The position numbers and the translations under genes are program-made. Positions 15,779 to 24,799 of a stretch of 64,000 nt of DNA are shown here, piece after piece. The DNA comes from Nocardioides halotolerans DSM 19273. GTDB lineage: Bacteria; Actinomycetota; Actinomycetes; Propionibacteriales; Nocardioidaceae. Location of the stretch: contig NZ_AUGT01000021.1 in NCBI RefSeq assembly GCF_000422805.1, positions 1 through 64,000 of the forward strand. The letters run 5' to 3'. The notes beneath the pieces are model-generated. The model was not told the origin of the DNA and did no database searches. It saw only the letters and a program-made list of their open reading frames with translations. Within the stretch, counting starts at the first letter, position 1; the number at the start of each line of letters is the position of its first letter.

Positions 15779-16096
15779 TCAGGTCAGTGCGCGCAGCAGC
15801 GCGGTGATCGCCACGGCGACGACGACCGCCAGCACGAGTGAGCGCCCACGCCACAGGAGCACCCCGGCGACGGCGACACCGACGGTGTCGGCGCCGACGG
15901 TGAGGCGGTGGCCGTCGGAGAGGAGCGAGGTCACCACGAGAGCGGCGAGCAGGGCCGGCGCCATCATGGCCACCACCCGCAGGAACGCCGGATGGGCCTG
16001 CCGGCCTCCGAAGACGACCGGGCCGGCCGCCTTGACGAGGGCGGTGGTGACCGCGAGGCCGAGGATCGCCCACCAGATCGTCGCCGGGCCGGTCAT
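15779..16096 (-). CDS. AzlD-like branched-chain amino acid exporter subunit
   Basis: 105 aa, four hydrophobic segments, starting MTGPATIWWAILGLAV. Length and pairing with an AzlC-like gene are typical of AzlD. Start codon in an ATGA overlap with azlC. It is the small partner of the AzlCD amino-acid export complex. Confidence 0.85.
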   Translation of the reverse strand: MTGPATIWWAILGLAVTTALVKAAGPVVFGGRQAHPAFLRVVAMMAPALLAALVVTSLLSDGHRLTVGADTVGVAVAGVLLWRGRSLVLAVVVAVAITALLRALT

Positions 16097-16749
16097 CGAC
16101 GCAGCCCCAGCAGCGCCGCAACGGCCGCGGCGAGGATCGGCACGCCGGCCGGGGTGAACGGCACGAGGGCCAGGGCGATCGCGGCCCCGCACAGCGCGAC
16201 CACGCGCGAGCGCGGGCTGCGCAGCTCGGCCAGCAGGATGCCGAGGAAGAACACCGGGTAGACCGCGTCGAGCCCGAGCCGGCTGGTGTCGCCGAGCACG
16301 TCGCCGGCGAAGGCGCCCACCAGGGTGCCGAGGAACCACATGACGTACTGAGGGAGCGTCGTCCCGAACAGCAGCCACCGGTCGAAGGTGCCGTCGCCCC
16401 GGTTGGCCAGGGCCCAGGACGAGTCGACGACGGTCTGGCCCTGGAGCGCCCGCTTCAGCGGCCCGCCCGGGAGCGAGGGGGCGAGCGCCGTACCCATGGC
16501 GAGGAATCTGCCGTTCATCAGCGTGCCGGCCGCGACCGCGGCCAGTGGCGTGCCGCCGCCGGCCAGCACCGCGAGCGCAGCGAACTGCGCGGAGCCGGCG
16601 AACACGATCACCGCGGTCACGATCGCCTGGAGGGCGGAGAACCCCGCCTGCCGGGCGAGCACGCCGAATGACATCGAGAGCACGAACCCCACGACCGCGT
16701 AGGGGAGGCCGAGCCGCACCCCGGCCCAGAGCTGCGCGCGCACCGGCAC
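16093..16749 (-). CDS. AzlC family branched-chain amino acid transporter
   Basis: 218 aa, GTG start. Hydrophobic throughout, with the AzlC-type segment FAGSAQFAALAVLAGG and NGRFLAMGTALAP near the N-terminal half. AzlC with AzlD exports branched-chain amino acids or analogues. Two-gene operon, facing away from the flavin oxidoreductase gene, with 71 bp between the two starts. Confidence 0.87.
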   Translation of the reverse strand: MPVRAQLWAGVRLGLPYAVVGFVLSMSFGVLARQAGFSALQAIVTAVIVFAGSAQFAALAVLAGGGTPLAAVAAGTLMNGRFLAMGTALAPSLPGGPLKRALQGQTVVDSSWALANRGDGTFDRWLLFGTTLPQYVMWFLGTLVGAFAGDVLGDTSRLGLDAVYPVFFLGILLAELRSPRSRVVALCGAAIALALVPFTPAGVPILAAAVAALLGLRR

Positions 16750-16784
16750 ACGCTAGGGGGTTCGCACGAGCGGCCGGTGCGCGG

Positions 16785-16811
16785 GGGAATCCGGCGGGAC
16801 CGGGCGGCGTT
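16785..16811 (+). promoter_or_regulatory. SigR-type promoter of the flavin oxidoreductase gene
   Basis: GGGAAT (16785-16790), exactly 18 nt, then GTT (16809-16811). This equals the actinobacterial SigR/SigH consensus GGGAAT-N18-GTT and matches the promoter in front of the sigR gene in this window. Predicted transcription start is near 16818, a few nt before the ATG at 16821. Confidence 0.8.
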
Positions 16812-16820
16812 CGTTGAAAC

Positions 16821-17840
16821 ATGAAGAACGTCGGCTTCCTGTCCTTCGGGCACTGGAACCCCTCGCCCCAGTCGCAGACCCGCTCGGCCTCCGACGCGCT
16901 CCAGCAGTCGATCGAGCTGGCCGTCGCGGCCGAGGAGCTGGGGGCGGACGGCGCCTACTTCCGGGTGCACCACTTCGCGCGCCAGCTCGCCTCGCCGTTC
17001 CCGCTGCTCGCCGCAGCCGGCGCCCGCACCAGCCGGATCGAGCTGGGCACGGGCGTCATCGACATGCGCTACGAGAACCCGCTCTACATGGCCGAGGACG
17101 CCGGCGCCGCCGACCTGATCGCGGGCGGCCGGCTCCAGCTCGGCATCAGCCGGGGCTCACCGGAGCAGGTCGTCGACGGCTTCCGCTACTTCGGCCACGT
17201 GCCCGCCGAGGGCACCGACCACGCCGACATGGCGCGCGAGCACGCCCGCATCTTCCTGGAGGTCCTGGAGGGGAAGGGCTTCGCGGAGCCCCACCCGCGG
17301 CCGATGTTCCCCAACCCGCCGGGGCTGCTGCGCATCGAGCCGCACTCCCCGGGGCTGCGCGACCGCATCTGGTGGGGAGCCGGCACCCGGCAGACCGCCG
17401 TGTGGACCGCCGAGCAAGGCATGAACCTGATGAGCTCCACGCTCCTCACCGAGGACACCGGGGTGCCGTTCCACCAGCTGCAGGCGGAGCAGATCCAGAT
17501 GTTCCGCGACGCGTGGGCAGCGGCCGGCCACGAGCGGGAGCCGCGCGTCTCGGTCAGCCGCAGCATCTTCCCGCTCGTCAGCGACCTCGACCGCGCCTAC
17601 TTCGGGCACGACACAGACAGCCAGGACCAGGTCGGCCACATCGACGGTGGGTTGGCGCGGTTCGGCAAGTCCTACGCCGGGGAGCCGGACCAGCTGGTCG
17701 AGGAGCTCGCCGAGGACGAGGCGATCGCGGCGGCGGACACGCTGCTGCTCACCGTCCCCAACCAGCTCGGCGTGGACTACAACGCACATGTGCTCGAGAG
17801 CGTCCTGCGCCACGTGGCACCCGCCCTCGGCTGGCGCTGA
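16821..17840 (+). CDS. LLM-class flavin-dependent oxidoreductase, SigR-controlled
   Basis: 339 aa, luciferase-like monooxygenase fold: N-terminal GFLSFGHWN, central IELGTGVIDMRYENPLYMAEDA, and GRLQLGISRGSPEQV, the strand that binds FMN or F420. The family includes bacterial luciferase-type monooxygenases and F420-dependent enzymes; which flavin is used cannot be told. A SigR-type promoter 10 nt upstream suggests induction by thiol oxidation, as for other oxidoreductases in the Streptomyces SigR regulon. The mRNA leader would be only a few nt. Confidence 0.87.
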   Translation: MKNVGFLSFGHWNPSPQSQTRSASDALQQSIELAVAAEELGADGAYFRVHHFARQLASPFPLLAAAGARTSRIELGTGVIDMRYENPLYMAEDAGAADLIAGGRLQLGISRGSPEQVVDGFRYFGHVPAEGTDHADMAREHARIFLEVLEGKGFAEPHPRPMFPNPPGLLRIEPHSPGLRDRIWWGAGTRQTAVWTAEQGMNLMSSTLLTEDTGVPFHQLQAEQIQMFRDAWAAAGHEREPRVSVSRSIFPLVSDLDRAYFGHDTDSQDQVGHIDGGLARFGKSYAGEPDQLVEELAEDEAIAAADTLLLTVPNQLGVDYNAHVLESVLRHVAPALGWR

Positions 17841-18098
17841 GGCCACCCGGGGGACCAGACCACCCCGCACGACCGGGTGTCCGCGCGCCGTTACGGCACG
17901 ATCGGGCCGCGCTCACGGCGTTCTGGAGAGGATTGCCACAAAGGACTAGACCGGGTTGACTGACTCGGCTGATACCGCGCGGAGTTCCCCGATTCCGCCG
18001 CGCAGCCCGAGGGGGGAAACCTATCGTGATTTCGACCTTGACAGGTGTCGTCGCCGGTCCGTGCGACGTCTCGAACTCGATCGACCCGGGTGGACAGA

Positions 18099-21000
18099 AT
18101 GGCTGAGGAGAAGCGTCGCGAGAGCGCAGGCCGGTTGGCCTCCGCCATCGCCCTTCCCGAGTGGTCCCTGCGCCGCAAGCTGGCGCTCGCGCTCACCATC
18201 CCCATGCTCCTGGCCGCGACGTTCGGCGGGCTGCGCGTGCACACCGCGCTCGCCCAGTCCGACAACTACACGGCCACGTCCAAGCAGATCACCGTCCTCC
18301 GTCCCGCGGCCGGCTACCTGGCCGCTGCCGAGCGGGCCGCGATCATCTCCCGCCAGCGCCCCGCGCTCGACGACCCCGGGCGGATCTCGGCCATCGAGGC
18401 CGTCGCGGTCGCCGGCAAGCGCCTCCAGAACGTCGGCAAGACCGCCGACCTGACCGGCGCCCAGCGCGAGCGGCTCGACAGGGTGCTCTCGCTGAGCGAG
18501 CAGCTGCGCTCGGGCCGGGCCTACGTCTCGGCGGGGCAGACCATCTCGCAGGTCCGCCAGCTCCAGCGCGGCGTCACCGCCCTGATCGACTCCATCGTGG
18601 CCGAGCAGCTCGACCCCGAGGCCAAGCTGACCGCCCTGCAGCAGGCGCTGGACGGACGCGTGTCCCTGGCCATGCAGCAGTACATGGTCAACATCGCGAA
18701 CCCCAAGGACATCAACCTCGTCGACCTCTCCGCCGAGCTCGGCGTCGAGCAGGTCATCATCGACCGCCTCGGCGCCATCCTCGGCACCACCGACCCCGAG
18801 GTGCAGAGGCTCAACCAGCAGAACGCCGCGCACTTCGGCGAGGTCCGCGGTGCCGGCAACGCGGCGCCCAACCTCGGTGACGCCGAAGCGTTCGAGGCCT
18901 ACGACGACCTCAGCGGCGTGCTCCTCGACGACATCGACGCGAACCTCACGAAGGCCGCGAGCGACGCCCGCGGGCTCGCGATCGCCAACGCCGTCGTCAC
19001 GCTCGCCCTGCTGGTGGCCGCGTTCTTCCTGGCCCTCCTCGTCTCCCGCATGCTGCTGAACCCGATCCGCCGGGTGCGCGAGGGGGCCCTCGAGGTCGCC
19101 AACACGCGGCTCCCCGAGATGGTCGCCAGGATCCGGTCCGGCGGCGACCCGGGCGAGATCACCCCGATCCCGGTGCACACGCGCGAGGAGACGGGACAGC
19201 TGGCGCGCGCAGTCGACGACCTCCACCGTCAGGCCGTCCACCTGGCCTCCGGCGAGGCGCGGCTGCGCTCGCAGGTCGGCGAGATGTTCTCGACCCTGTC
19301 GCGCCGCAACACCTCCCTCATCAACCAGCAGCTCGGTCTCATCGAGCGGCTGGAGAAGGACGAGGAGGACCCCAACCGTCTCGAGTCGCTGTTCCGCCTC
19401 GACCACCTCGCCTCGCGCATGCGCCGCACGGCCGACTCGCTGATGGTGCTCGCGGACGCGCCGACGCAGACCAGCGACTCCGACGCGCTCGCCCTCGGCG
19501 ACGTGTTCCAGGCCGCGATGGCCGGTGTGCAGGAGTACCAGCGCGTCCAGATCGAGTCGTCACCGCCGGAGAAGGTGAACGGCGCGGCCTCGGCCGACGT
19601 GGTCCACCTGATGACCGAGCTGGTCGACAACGCCCTCGCGTTCTCGCCGCCGACCGCGCCGGTGAAGATCTCCACCAAGCAGGCCGGCGACAGCACGATC
19701 GTCGAGATCAGCGACGGCGGGCTCGGCATCGCCCAGGACGTGCTCAACTCGCTCAACGAGGACCTCCGATCCGGTGGCGAGGTCACCGTCGAGACCGCCC
19801 GCCGGATGGGCCTGCTCGTGGTGAGCCGGATCGCGACGCGGCACGGCATCACCGTCTCGCTGGCCCGCAACGCCCGCGGCGGCACCACGGCCACCGTGCT
19901 GCTCCCGCCGGCGCTGCTGCGCGGTCGCCAGGCGCCGGTGCAGCCGAAGCAGCGTCCGGGCCTGGCCGGGCTGGCCTCGGCCAAGACTGTGCTCCCGGCG
20001 CAGGTGGCCGAGCGGCTCAGCAACGAGCGCGAGACCACGCAGGGCCTGCCGGCACGCCCGTCGGCACCGTCGGCTCCTTCCGGTCCCGTTGCTCCCAGCG
20101 CCCCCGCGGCGTTCGGCAGGCCGGCCACGCCTGTGACTCCGGCGGCCCCGGCCGCCCCGGCTGCTGGCTCGACCGGCGCGCCGGCCAAGAGCGAGAGCAA
20201 CCAGGTCAGCGTCGACTCGATCTCCGCCGCCATCAACGCCGTGACCCGGCTGCCGCAGCGCTCGCCGGGTGCGACCCGCTCCGGCGGTGCGATGCCCGGT
20301 GCGCCCGTGGGCTCGAGCGGCGGCTCGCTCTTCCAGCGGCTGCAGGCCAACAACGCCGGCAGCACCGCGGCCAAGCCCGGGCTCCCGCAGCGCGAGCCGG
20401 CGACGCCGACCGTGGCCTTCGACGCCATCGACGACGCCATCGACGACGCCGTCGCCCCCGCGTCCGCCGAGGTGACGGTCAGCTCCCAGGTCGAGGACGC
20501 CGAGGTCGAGGACGCCGAGGTCGAGACCCCGGTCGACGCCCCCGAGGCGGAGACCCCGGAGCACGACGAGGGCGACACCGAGGCGCCGGCCGTCGCGGAG
20601 GCGGAGCAGGCCGAGGACGACGCGACCGACGAGGCCGACCGCGCGCCCGCCGCCGAGCAGTCCCTGATCACGCCGACCCCGGCCTCTGCGGAGGTGCTGC
20701 GGCACACCGCCGAGCAGACGGTCCCGCTCGAGCCCGCGGCGCCCGCCGTGGCGGCACCGCTCGCCACGGCCGCTGCGTCCGCCGACAACTGGGTGGGCGC
20801 GTCGTCGGCCACCCCGGCGCCGCCGGTCGCGGCGGCGACCGCCTACGACCTGCTCGACTCGCGCAGCCCGATGCCCGAGCCGACCGAGGACGAGACGCCC
20901 ATCTTCCGCGCCCTGCGGTCCAACTGGCTGACCGCCGGGGCAGGCGCAGGCACGTGGACCACCTCGGAGATCGAGGCGGGCTGGGAGGCCGCGGAGCAGG

Positions 21001-21227
21001 TCGCAGAGGCTCCGGCACTCCAGCTCAGCGAGTCGGGGCTGCCGATGCGGCGTCCCGGCAAGCGACTGGTGCCCGGCGGCGTCGCGCCCGTGGCCACCAG
21101 CGTCGAACGCGACCCCGAGGCGATCCGGGCCCGGCTCGCCGCGCACGCCGCCGGCGTCTCGCGCGGCCGGACGGCGGCCGTGGACGAGTCAGTACCCGTC
21201 ACCAGCACTGAGGAAGGTCCCGCATGA
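18099..21227 (+). CDS. cvnA: Conservon sensor-kinase-like protein CvnA (NIT-type sensor, ATPase domain, long disordered tail)
   Basis: 1042 aa from ATG 18099 (GTG 18090 is possible). Two membrane segments at about 27-47 and 293-318 flank an extracellular sensor resembling nitrate/nitrite-type helical domains. A HAMP-like region, a helical region with [10 protein letters not shown], and a histidine-kinase-type ATPase ([21 protein letters not shown] near residue 533) follow. From about residue 620 a 400-residue Pro/Ala/Glu-rich tail has no fold. First gene of a four-gene conservon; its stop overlaps cvnB (ATGA). A good -35 (TTGACA, 18038-18043) lies in the 258-bp gap upstream, without a convincing -10. 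Confidence 0.9.
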   Translation: MAEEKRRESAGRLASAIALPEWSLRRKLALALTIPMLLAATFGGLRVHTALAQSDNYTATSKQITVLRPAAGYLAAAERAAIISRQRPALDDPGRISAIEAVAVAGKRLQNVGKTADLTGAQRERLDRVLSLSEQLRSGRAYVSAGQTISQVRQLQRGVTALIDSIVAEQLDPEAKLTALQQALDGRVSLAMQQYMVNIANPKDINLVDLSAELGVEQVIIDRLGAILGTTDPEVQRLNQQNAAHFGEVRGAGNAAPNLGDAEAFEAYDDLSGVLLDDIDANLTKAASDARGLAIANAVVTLALLVAAFFLALLVSRMLLNPIRRVREGALEVANTRLPEMVARIRSGGDPGEITPIPVHTREETGQLARAVDDLHRQAVHLASGEARLRSQVGEMFSTLSRRNTSLINQQLGLIERLEKDEEDPNRLESLFRLDHLASRMRRTADSLMVLADAPTQTSDSDALALGDVFQAAMAGVQEYQRVQIESSPPEKVNGAASADVVHLMTELVDNALAFSPPTAPVKISTKQAGDSTIVEISDGGLGIAQDVLNSLNEDLRSGGEVTVETARRMGLLVVSRIATRHGITVSLARNARGGTTATVLLPPALLRGRQAPVQPKQRPGLAGLASAKTVLPAQVAERLSNERETTQGLPARPSAPSAPSGPVAPSAPAAFGRPATPVTPAAPAAPAAGSTGAPAKSESNQVSVDSISAAINAVTRLPQRSPGATRSGGAMPGAPVGSSGGSLFQRLQANNAGSTAAKPGLPQREPATPTVAFDAIDDAIDDAVAPASAEVTVSSQVEDAEVEDAEVETPVDAPEAETPEHDEGDTEAPAVAEAEQAEDDATDEADRAPAAEQSLITPTPASAEVLRHTAEQTVPLEPAAPAVAAPLATAAASADNWVGASSATPAPPVAAATAYDLLDSRSPMPEPTEDETPIFRALRSNWLTAGAGAGTWTTSEIEAGWEAAEQVAEAPALQLSESGLPMRRPGKRLVPGGVAPVATSVERDPEAIRARLAAHAAGVSRGRTAAVDESVPVTSTEEGPA

Positions 21228-21643
21228 CCGAGAACCTGACCGAAACCGACGAGCGTGGGCTCGACTGGGTGGTGAGCAAGTTCGTCGACGGTGTGCCGTC
21301 GGCGGCGCACGCCATCCTGGTCTCGGCCGACGGTCTGCTGATGGCCAAGAGCTTCAGCCTCCCCGACGAGCGCGCCGAGCAGGTCGCGGCGGTCTCCTCG
21401 GGCCTGGCGAGCCTGGCGGTCGGGGCGGCTCGGCTGTTCGAGGGCGGCGCCGTGCTGCAGACCGTGATCGAGATGCAGAACGGCTACCTGCTGCTGATGA
21501 GCGTGGGCGACGGCTCGCACCTCGCCGTGCTCACCGAGGACTCCGCCGACATCGGTCAGGTGGGCTACGAGATGGCCCTCCTCGTCGACCGCGTCGGCCG
21601 CATGGTCCAGGCCACCGCCCGCGTCCCGCTCGCCGGACTCTGA
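21224..21643 (+). CDS. cvnB: Roadblock/LC7 domain protein CvnB
   Basis: 139 aa, start in ATGA overlap with cvnA. Roadblock/LC7 fold typical of MglB-like regulators of small GTPases: [48 protein letters not shown] and [14 protein letters not shown]. In conservons CvnB joins CvnA, C and D in a membrane-associated, G-protein-like complex, and may act on the CvnD GTPase. Confidence 0.95.
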   Translation: MTENLTETDERGLDWVVSKFVDGVPSAAHAILVSADGLLMAKSFSLPDERAEQVAAVSSGLASLAVGAARLFEGGAVLQTVIEMQNGYLLLMSVGDGSHLAVLTEDSADIGQVGYEMALLVDRVGRMVQATARVPLAGL

Positions 21644-21662
21644 AGCACCACCAGGACCTGTC

Positions 21663-22040
21663 ATGGCACTACCGACTCAGCCGTGGACCCCGGACGACGA
21701 CGCGCCCTCCGCGCGCGTCGTCCGGCCCTACACGCTGACCGGTGGCCGGACCGCCCCCAAGGTCGAGCTGCCCGTCGAGGCCACGCTCCGCCGCGAGCAC
21801 GGCGGGTCGCCCGACCCGACCGACGCCAACCTCAGCCGCATCCTCGAGGTGTGTGACAAGCGCTCGGTCGCCGAGGTGTCCGCGCACGTGCACATGCCGA
21901 TCGGCGTCGTCCGGGTCCTCCTGGGCGACCTCATCGAACAAGGACACGTCCGGGTGCAAGCGACCCTGACCGCAGACTCGTCACAGGACGAGCGACGAGA
22001 GCTCATCGAAAGGACCCTCCGTGGACTACGCACGCTCTAG
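21663..22040 (+). CDS. cvnC: DUF742 protein CvnC
   Basis: 125 aa, ATG 21663, 19 nt after cvnB. DUF742 features: VRPYTLTGGRT near the N-terminus and a winged-helix-like C-terminal half (EVCDKRSVAEVSAHVHMPIG, VRVLLGDLIEQGHV). Third member of the conservon; overlaps the start of the GTPase gene by 20 nt. Confidence 0.95.
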   Translation: MALPTQPWTPDDDAPSARVVRPYTLTGGRTAPKVELPVEATLRREHGGSPDPTDANLSRILEVCDKRSVAEVSAHVHMPIGVVRVLLGDLIEQGHVRVQATLTADSSQDERRELIERTLRGLRTL

Positions 22041-22611
22041 CGCCCAGCGCTCCGCTGCGTCGACCAAGATCGTCGTCGCCGGCGGCTTCGGCGTCGGCAA
22101 GACGACGCTGGTCGGATCCGTCTCGGAGATCATGCCGCTCCGCACCGAGGCGCTCGTCACCAACGAGTCGGAGGGCGTTGACGACCTCGCCGCCGTCCCG
22201 ACCAAGGCGACCACCACCGTGGCGATGGACTTCGGTCGCATCACGCTCGCGGAGGACCTGGTCCTCTACCTGTTCGGCACGCCCGGGCAGCGCCGGTTCT
22301 GGTTCATGTGGGACGACCTCTGCCTCGGCGCGATCGGCGCGATCGTCCTCGTCGACACCGACCGCCTCGACGAGGCGTTCTCGCCGCTCGACTACTTCGA
22401 GTCGAAGGGCCTGCCCTTCATCGTCGCGGTCAACCAGTTCGACAACGCCGCGCGCTACCCGCTCGAGGAGGTGCGCGCCGCGCTCGCCATCCCCGAGCAC
22501 GTGCCGATGATCGACATCGACGCGCGCGACCGCGAGTCCTGCAAGCGAGCGTTGATCCGCATCACGGAGTACTCCCTCGAGCAGCTGACCGCGAGCGTCG
22601 CCGTCCACTGA
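22021..22611 (+). CDS. cvnD: Conservon GTP-binding protein CvnD
   Basis: 196 aa, GTG start at 22021 inside the end of cvnC. G1 loop GGFGVGKTT (residues 21-29), G3-like LFGTPGQRRFWF, and AVNQFDN as the G4 (NKxD-like) motif. This is the Ras/MglA-like ATP/GTP-binding protein found as the last gene of conservons. Likely switch of a signal chain sensed by CvnA. Confidence 0.95.
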   Translation: MDYARSSAQRSAASTKIVVAGGFGVGKTTLVGSVSEIMPLRTEALVTNESEGVDDLAAVPTKATTTVAMDFGRITLAEDLVLYLFGTPGQRRFWFMWDDLCLGAIGAIVLVDTDRLDEAFSPLDYFESKGLPFIVAVNQFDNAARYPLEEVRAALAIPEHVPMIDIDARDRESCKRALIRITEYSLEQLTASVAVH

Positions 22612-22670
22612 GCGAGCAGTCGAGATCCACGGCAGTCGACCGCGAGGGACGAGCGGTCGGCGTGCTCGCT
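22611..22670. terminator. Branched hairpin between cvnD and the sulfotransferase gene
   Basis: AGCGAGCA (22611-22618) pairs with TGCTCGCT (22663-22670), enclosing a second stem CGACCGC/GCGGTCG (22637-22643 with 22653-22659). It sits exactly between two converging genes, so it can stop both. Confidence 0.65.
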
Positions 22671-23292
22671 AGAACTCGTAGCCGTACTCCCGGAGGTCGG
22701 CCTCGAACAGGTCGGCCACCCGCTGGCGGGTCCGGTCGTCGTAGACCTCGCGGTAGTCGGGCCGGCCGGGGTCGATGTTGACGCTCTTGACGCCGGTCCA
22801 CTCCAGGCCGAGGTGGTCGTAGATCTGCTGCAGGTCGGCCTCGAGGCTCTCCTGCCGGCCGGTGAAGTCGGCTCGCTTGCCGGGCGTGTTGAGGAACGCC
22901 ACCTGGGGCTTGCGCAGCCGCGGGTGCTCGTCGGGAGCGTGCATCACGAACGACTCGAAGTCGGGGTGCTGCTCGATGATCGCGGCGACGAAGCGGTTGC
23001 GCTGGAGGTGGTCGACGTAGCGATCGATGCCCTGCGCGGCGCCGTCACGGAACCGCTCCATCATCCGCCACCACGACACCATCCGGGCCCACGGGTTGCG
23101 CACGAACCCCGCGGTCCAGTAGTCCGCCAGCCCGGGCTCGAGCTGGAGCAGCCGGTCGAGCGGTGCGTGCCGGTTGGCGGCCGGGATGCGGCGTACGTCG
23201 CCGAGCGCGGCGGTGAGGCCGTTGTCGATCGTCGACCCGCCGGTCTTCTGCACGTGCACGAAGAGGAACCGGTGCGAGTCGGAGATGAGCAC
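22669..23292 (-). CDS. Sulfotransferase family protein
   Basis: 207 aa from GTG 23292, supported by a -10-like TACCGT (complement of 23299-23304) six nt upstream, i.e. a leaderless start. N-terminal FLFVHVQKTGGSTIDNGL is the 5'-phosphosulfate-binding loop of PAPS-dependent sulfotransferases; GFVRNPWARMVSWW is the 3'-phosphate motif. Acceptor unknown; could modify a lipid, glycan or small molecule. Divergent from the MocR gene (52 bp between starts). Confidence 0.88.
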   Translation of the reverse strand: MLISDSHRFLFVHVQKTGGSTIDNGLTAALGDVRRIPAANRHAPLDRLLQLEPGLADYWTAGFVRNPWARMVSWWRMMERFRDGAAQGIDRYVDHLQRNRFVAAIIEQHPDFESFVMHAPDEHPRLRKPQVAFLNTPGKRADFTGRQESLEADLQQIYDHLGLEWTGVKSVNIDPGRPDYREVYDDRTRQRVADLFEADLREYGYEF

Positions 23293-23344
23293 CCGGTCAC
23301 GGTATCGGGACGGTGCCGTCGGCCCCGCATGCGAGGCTCTGCCC

Positions 23345-24799
23345 ATGCGTGAGCTCGGTGACCTGGTCGTCGACCTGAGCACGCGCGGCGACCGCGCCAC
23401 GGCCGTCTACCGGGCGCTGCTCGACGCCGTGCGCAGCGGGCGGCTCGAGCCGGGGGAGCGGCTGCCCCCCACCCGGGCCCTGGCCGCCGACCTGGGCGTG
23501 TCGCGCACGACCGTGGCCACGGCGTACGACCGGCTGGTGGCCGAGGGGTTCCTGACCGCGCGCGTGGGCGCCGGCACGTTCGTGGCCGACGCGGCCCGAC
23601 CGGTGCGACCGCCGCGCCGGGGCACCGACCTGGCGCCGCGCCCTGGCTGGGACCAGCAGCCGCACCCCACGAGCGGGTCGACGCCCAAGCCGGCCCACGA
23701 CTTCCGGGTGGGCATCCCCGACGCGCGGCTGTTCCCGTTCGACACCTGGCGGCGGCTGGTGACCGCCGAGCTGCGCGTGGGCGCCCACGACCTCGGCGTC
23801 TACGCCGACCCGGCCGGCTATCCGCCCCTTCGCGAGGCGCTCGCGCGTCAGCTCGCCCTCTCCCGCGGCGTGACCGCGACGCCCGACGAGGTGCTGGTCA
23901 CTCACGGCACCCAGCAGGCGCTCGACCTCGTGACCCGGGTCCTCGTCGCGCCCGGCGACATCGTCGCCATGGAGGAGCCGGGCTACCCGCTGGCGCGCGA
24001 CGTGTTCACCTCCTACGGCGCCAGGGTGGTGCCGGTGCGCGTCGACGACGAGGGCCTGGTGGTCGACGACCTGCCGCCCTCGACCCGGCTGGTGTTCACG
24101 ACGCCGTCCCACCAGTTCCCGACCGGTCCGCCGCTCTCGCTCGAGCGCCGGCGCGCGCTGCTCGACTTCGCCGGGCGGCACCGGTGCGCGGTGATCGAGG
24201 ACGACTACGACAGCGAGTTCCGGTTCACCGAGCGGCCGCTCGAGACGTTGCACTCGATGGACGACGCCGGTCGGGTGCTCTACCTCGGCACGTTCTCCAA
24301 GTCGCTGGTGCCGGGGCTGCGGTTCGGCTACCTCGTCGCGCCCGAGCCTCTCCAGGCGGCGCTGCGGGCCGCGCTCCAGCTGAGCGTGGGCTACGTCGAC
24401 GTGCCGGTGCAGGCGGCGCTGGCGCGGTTCCTCGAGGACGGTCTCCACGCCCGGCACCTGCGCCGGGCCCGCGCGGCCTACGGCGAGCGCCGCGCGCTGG
24501 TGCTCGAGGCGGTCCACGGTCCGCTGAGCGCGCACCTCGAGCTGGTGCCGTGCCAGGCCGGCCTCCACGTCACCACGACGCTGCGCGACCAGGAGGCCGA
24601 CGACACCGACGTCGTGCGCCGCGCCGCCGAGCACGGCGTGGTCGTCGAGGCGCTCTCGTCGTACGCCGTGACGGGCCGGCCGCGCGGCATCGTGATGGGC
24701 TACGGCGCCGCCGTCACCGAGTCGATCACGCCGGGGTTGGCGCGACTTGCCGCGGTGCTGGGTGCAGCGCCGTCCACGCCACCGCGCCGGCCCCGATGA
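23345..24799 (+). CDS. MocR/PdxR-type GntR regulator with aminotransferase domain
   Basis: 484 aa. N-terminal GntR winged helix (LPPTRALAADLGVSRTTVAT, about residues 40-60), a linker, and a fold-type I aminotransferase domain with the PLP lysine Lys319 in FSKSLVPGLRFGY. Such proteins bind PLP and regulate vitamin B6, GABA or taurine genes rather than catalyse transamination. Its last 74 nt overlap the converging APC permease gene, the most likely functional partner by position. Confidence 0.92.
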   Translation: MRELGDLVVDLSTRGDRATAVYRALLDAVRSGRLEPGERLPPTRALAADLGVSRTTVATAYDRLVAEGFLTARVGAGTFVADAARPVRPPRRGTDLAPRPGWDQQPHPTSGSTPKPAHDFRVGIPDARLFPFDTWRRLVTAELRVGAHDLGVYADPAGYPPLREALARQLALSRGVTATPDEVLVTHGTQQALDLVTRVLVAPGDIVAMEEPGYPLARDVFTSYGARVVPVRVDDEGLVVDDLPPSTRLVFTTPSHQFPTGPPLSLERRRALLDFAGRHRCAVIEDDYDSEFRFTERPLETLHSMDDAGRVLYLGTFSKSLVPGLRFGYLVAPEPLQAALRAALQLSVGYVDVPVQAALARFLEDGLHARHLRRARAAYGERRALVLEAVHGPLSAHLELVPCQAGLHVTTTLRDQEADDTDVVRRAAEHGVVVEALSSYAVTGRPRGIVMGYGAAVTESITPGLARLAAVLGAAPSTPPRRPR

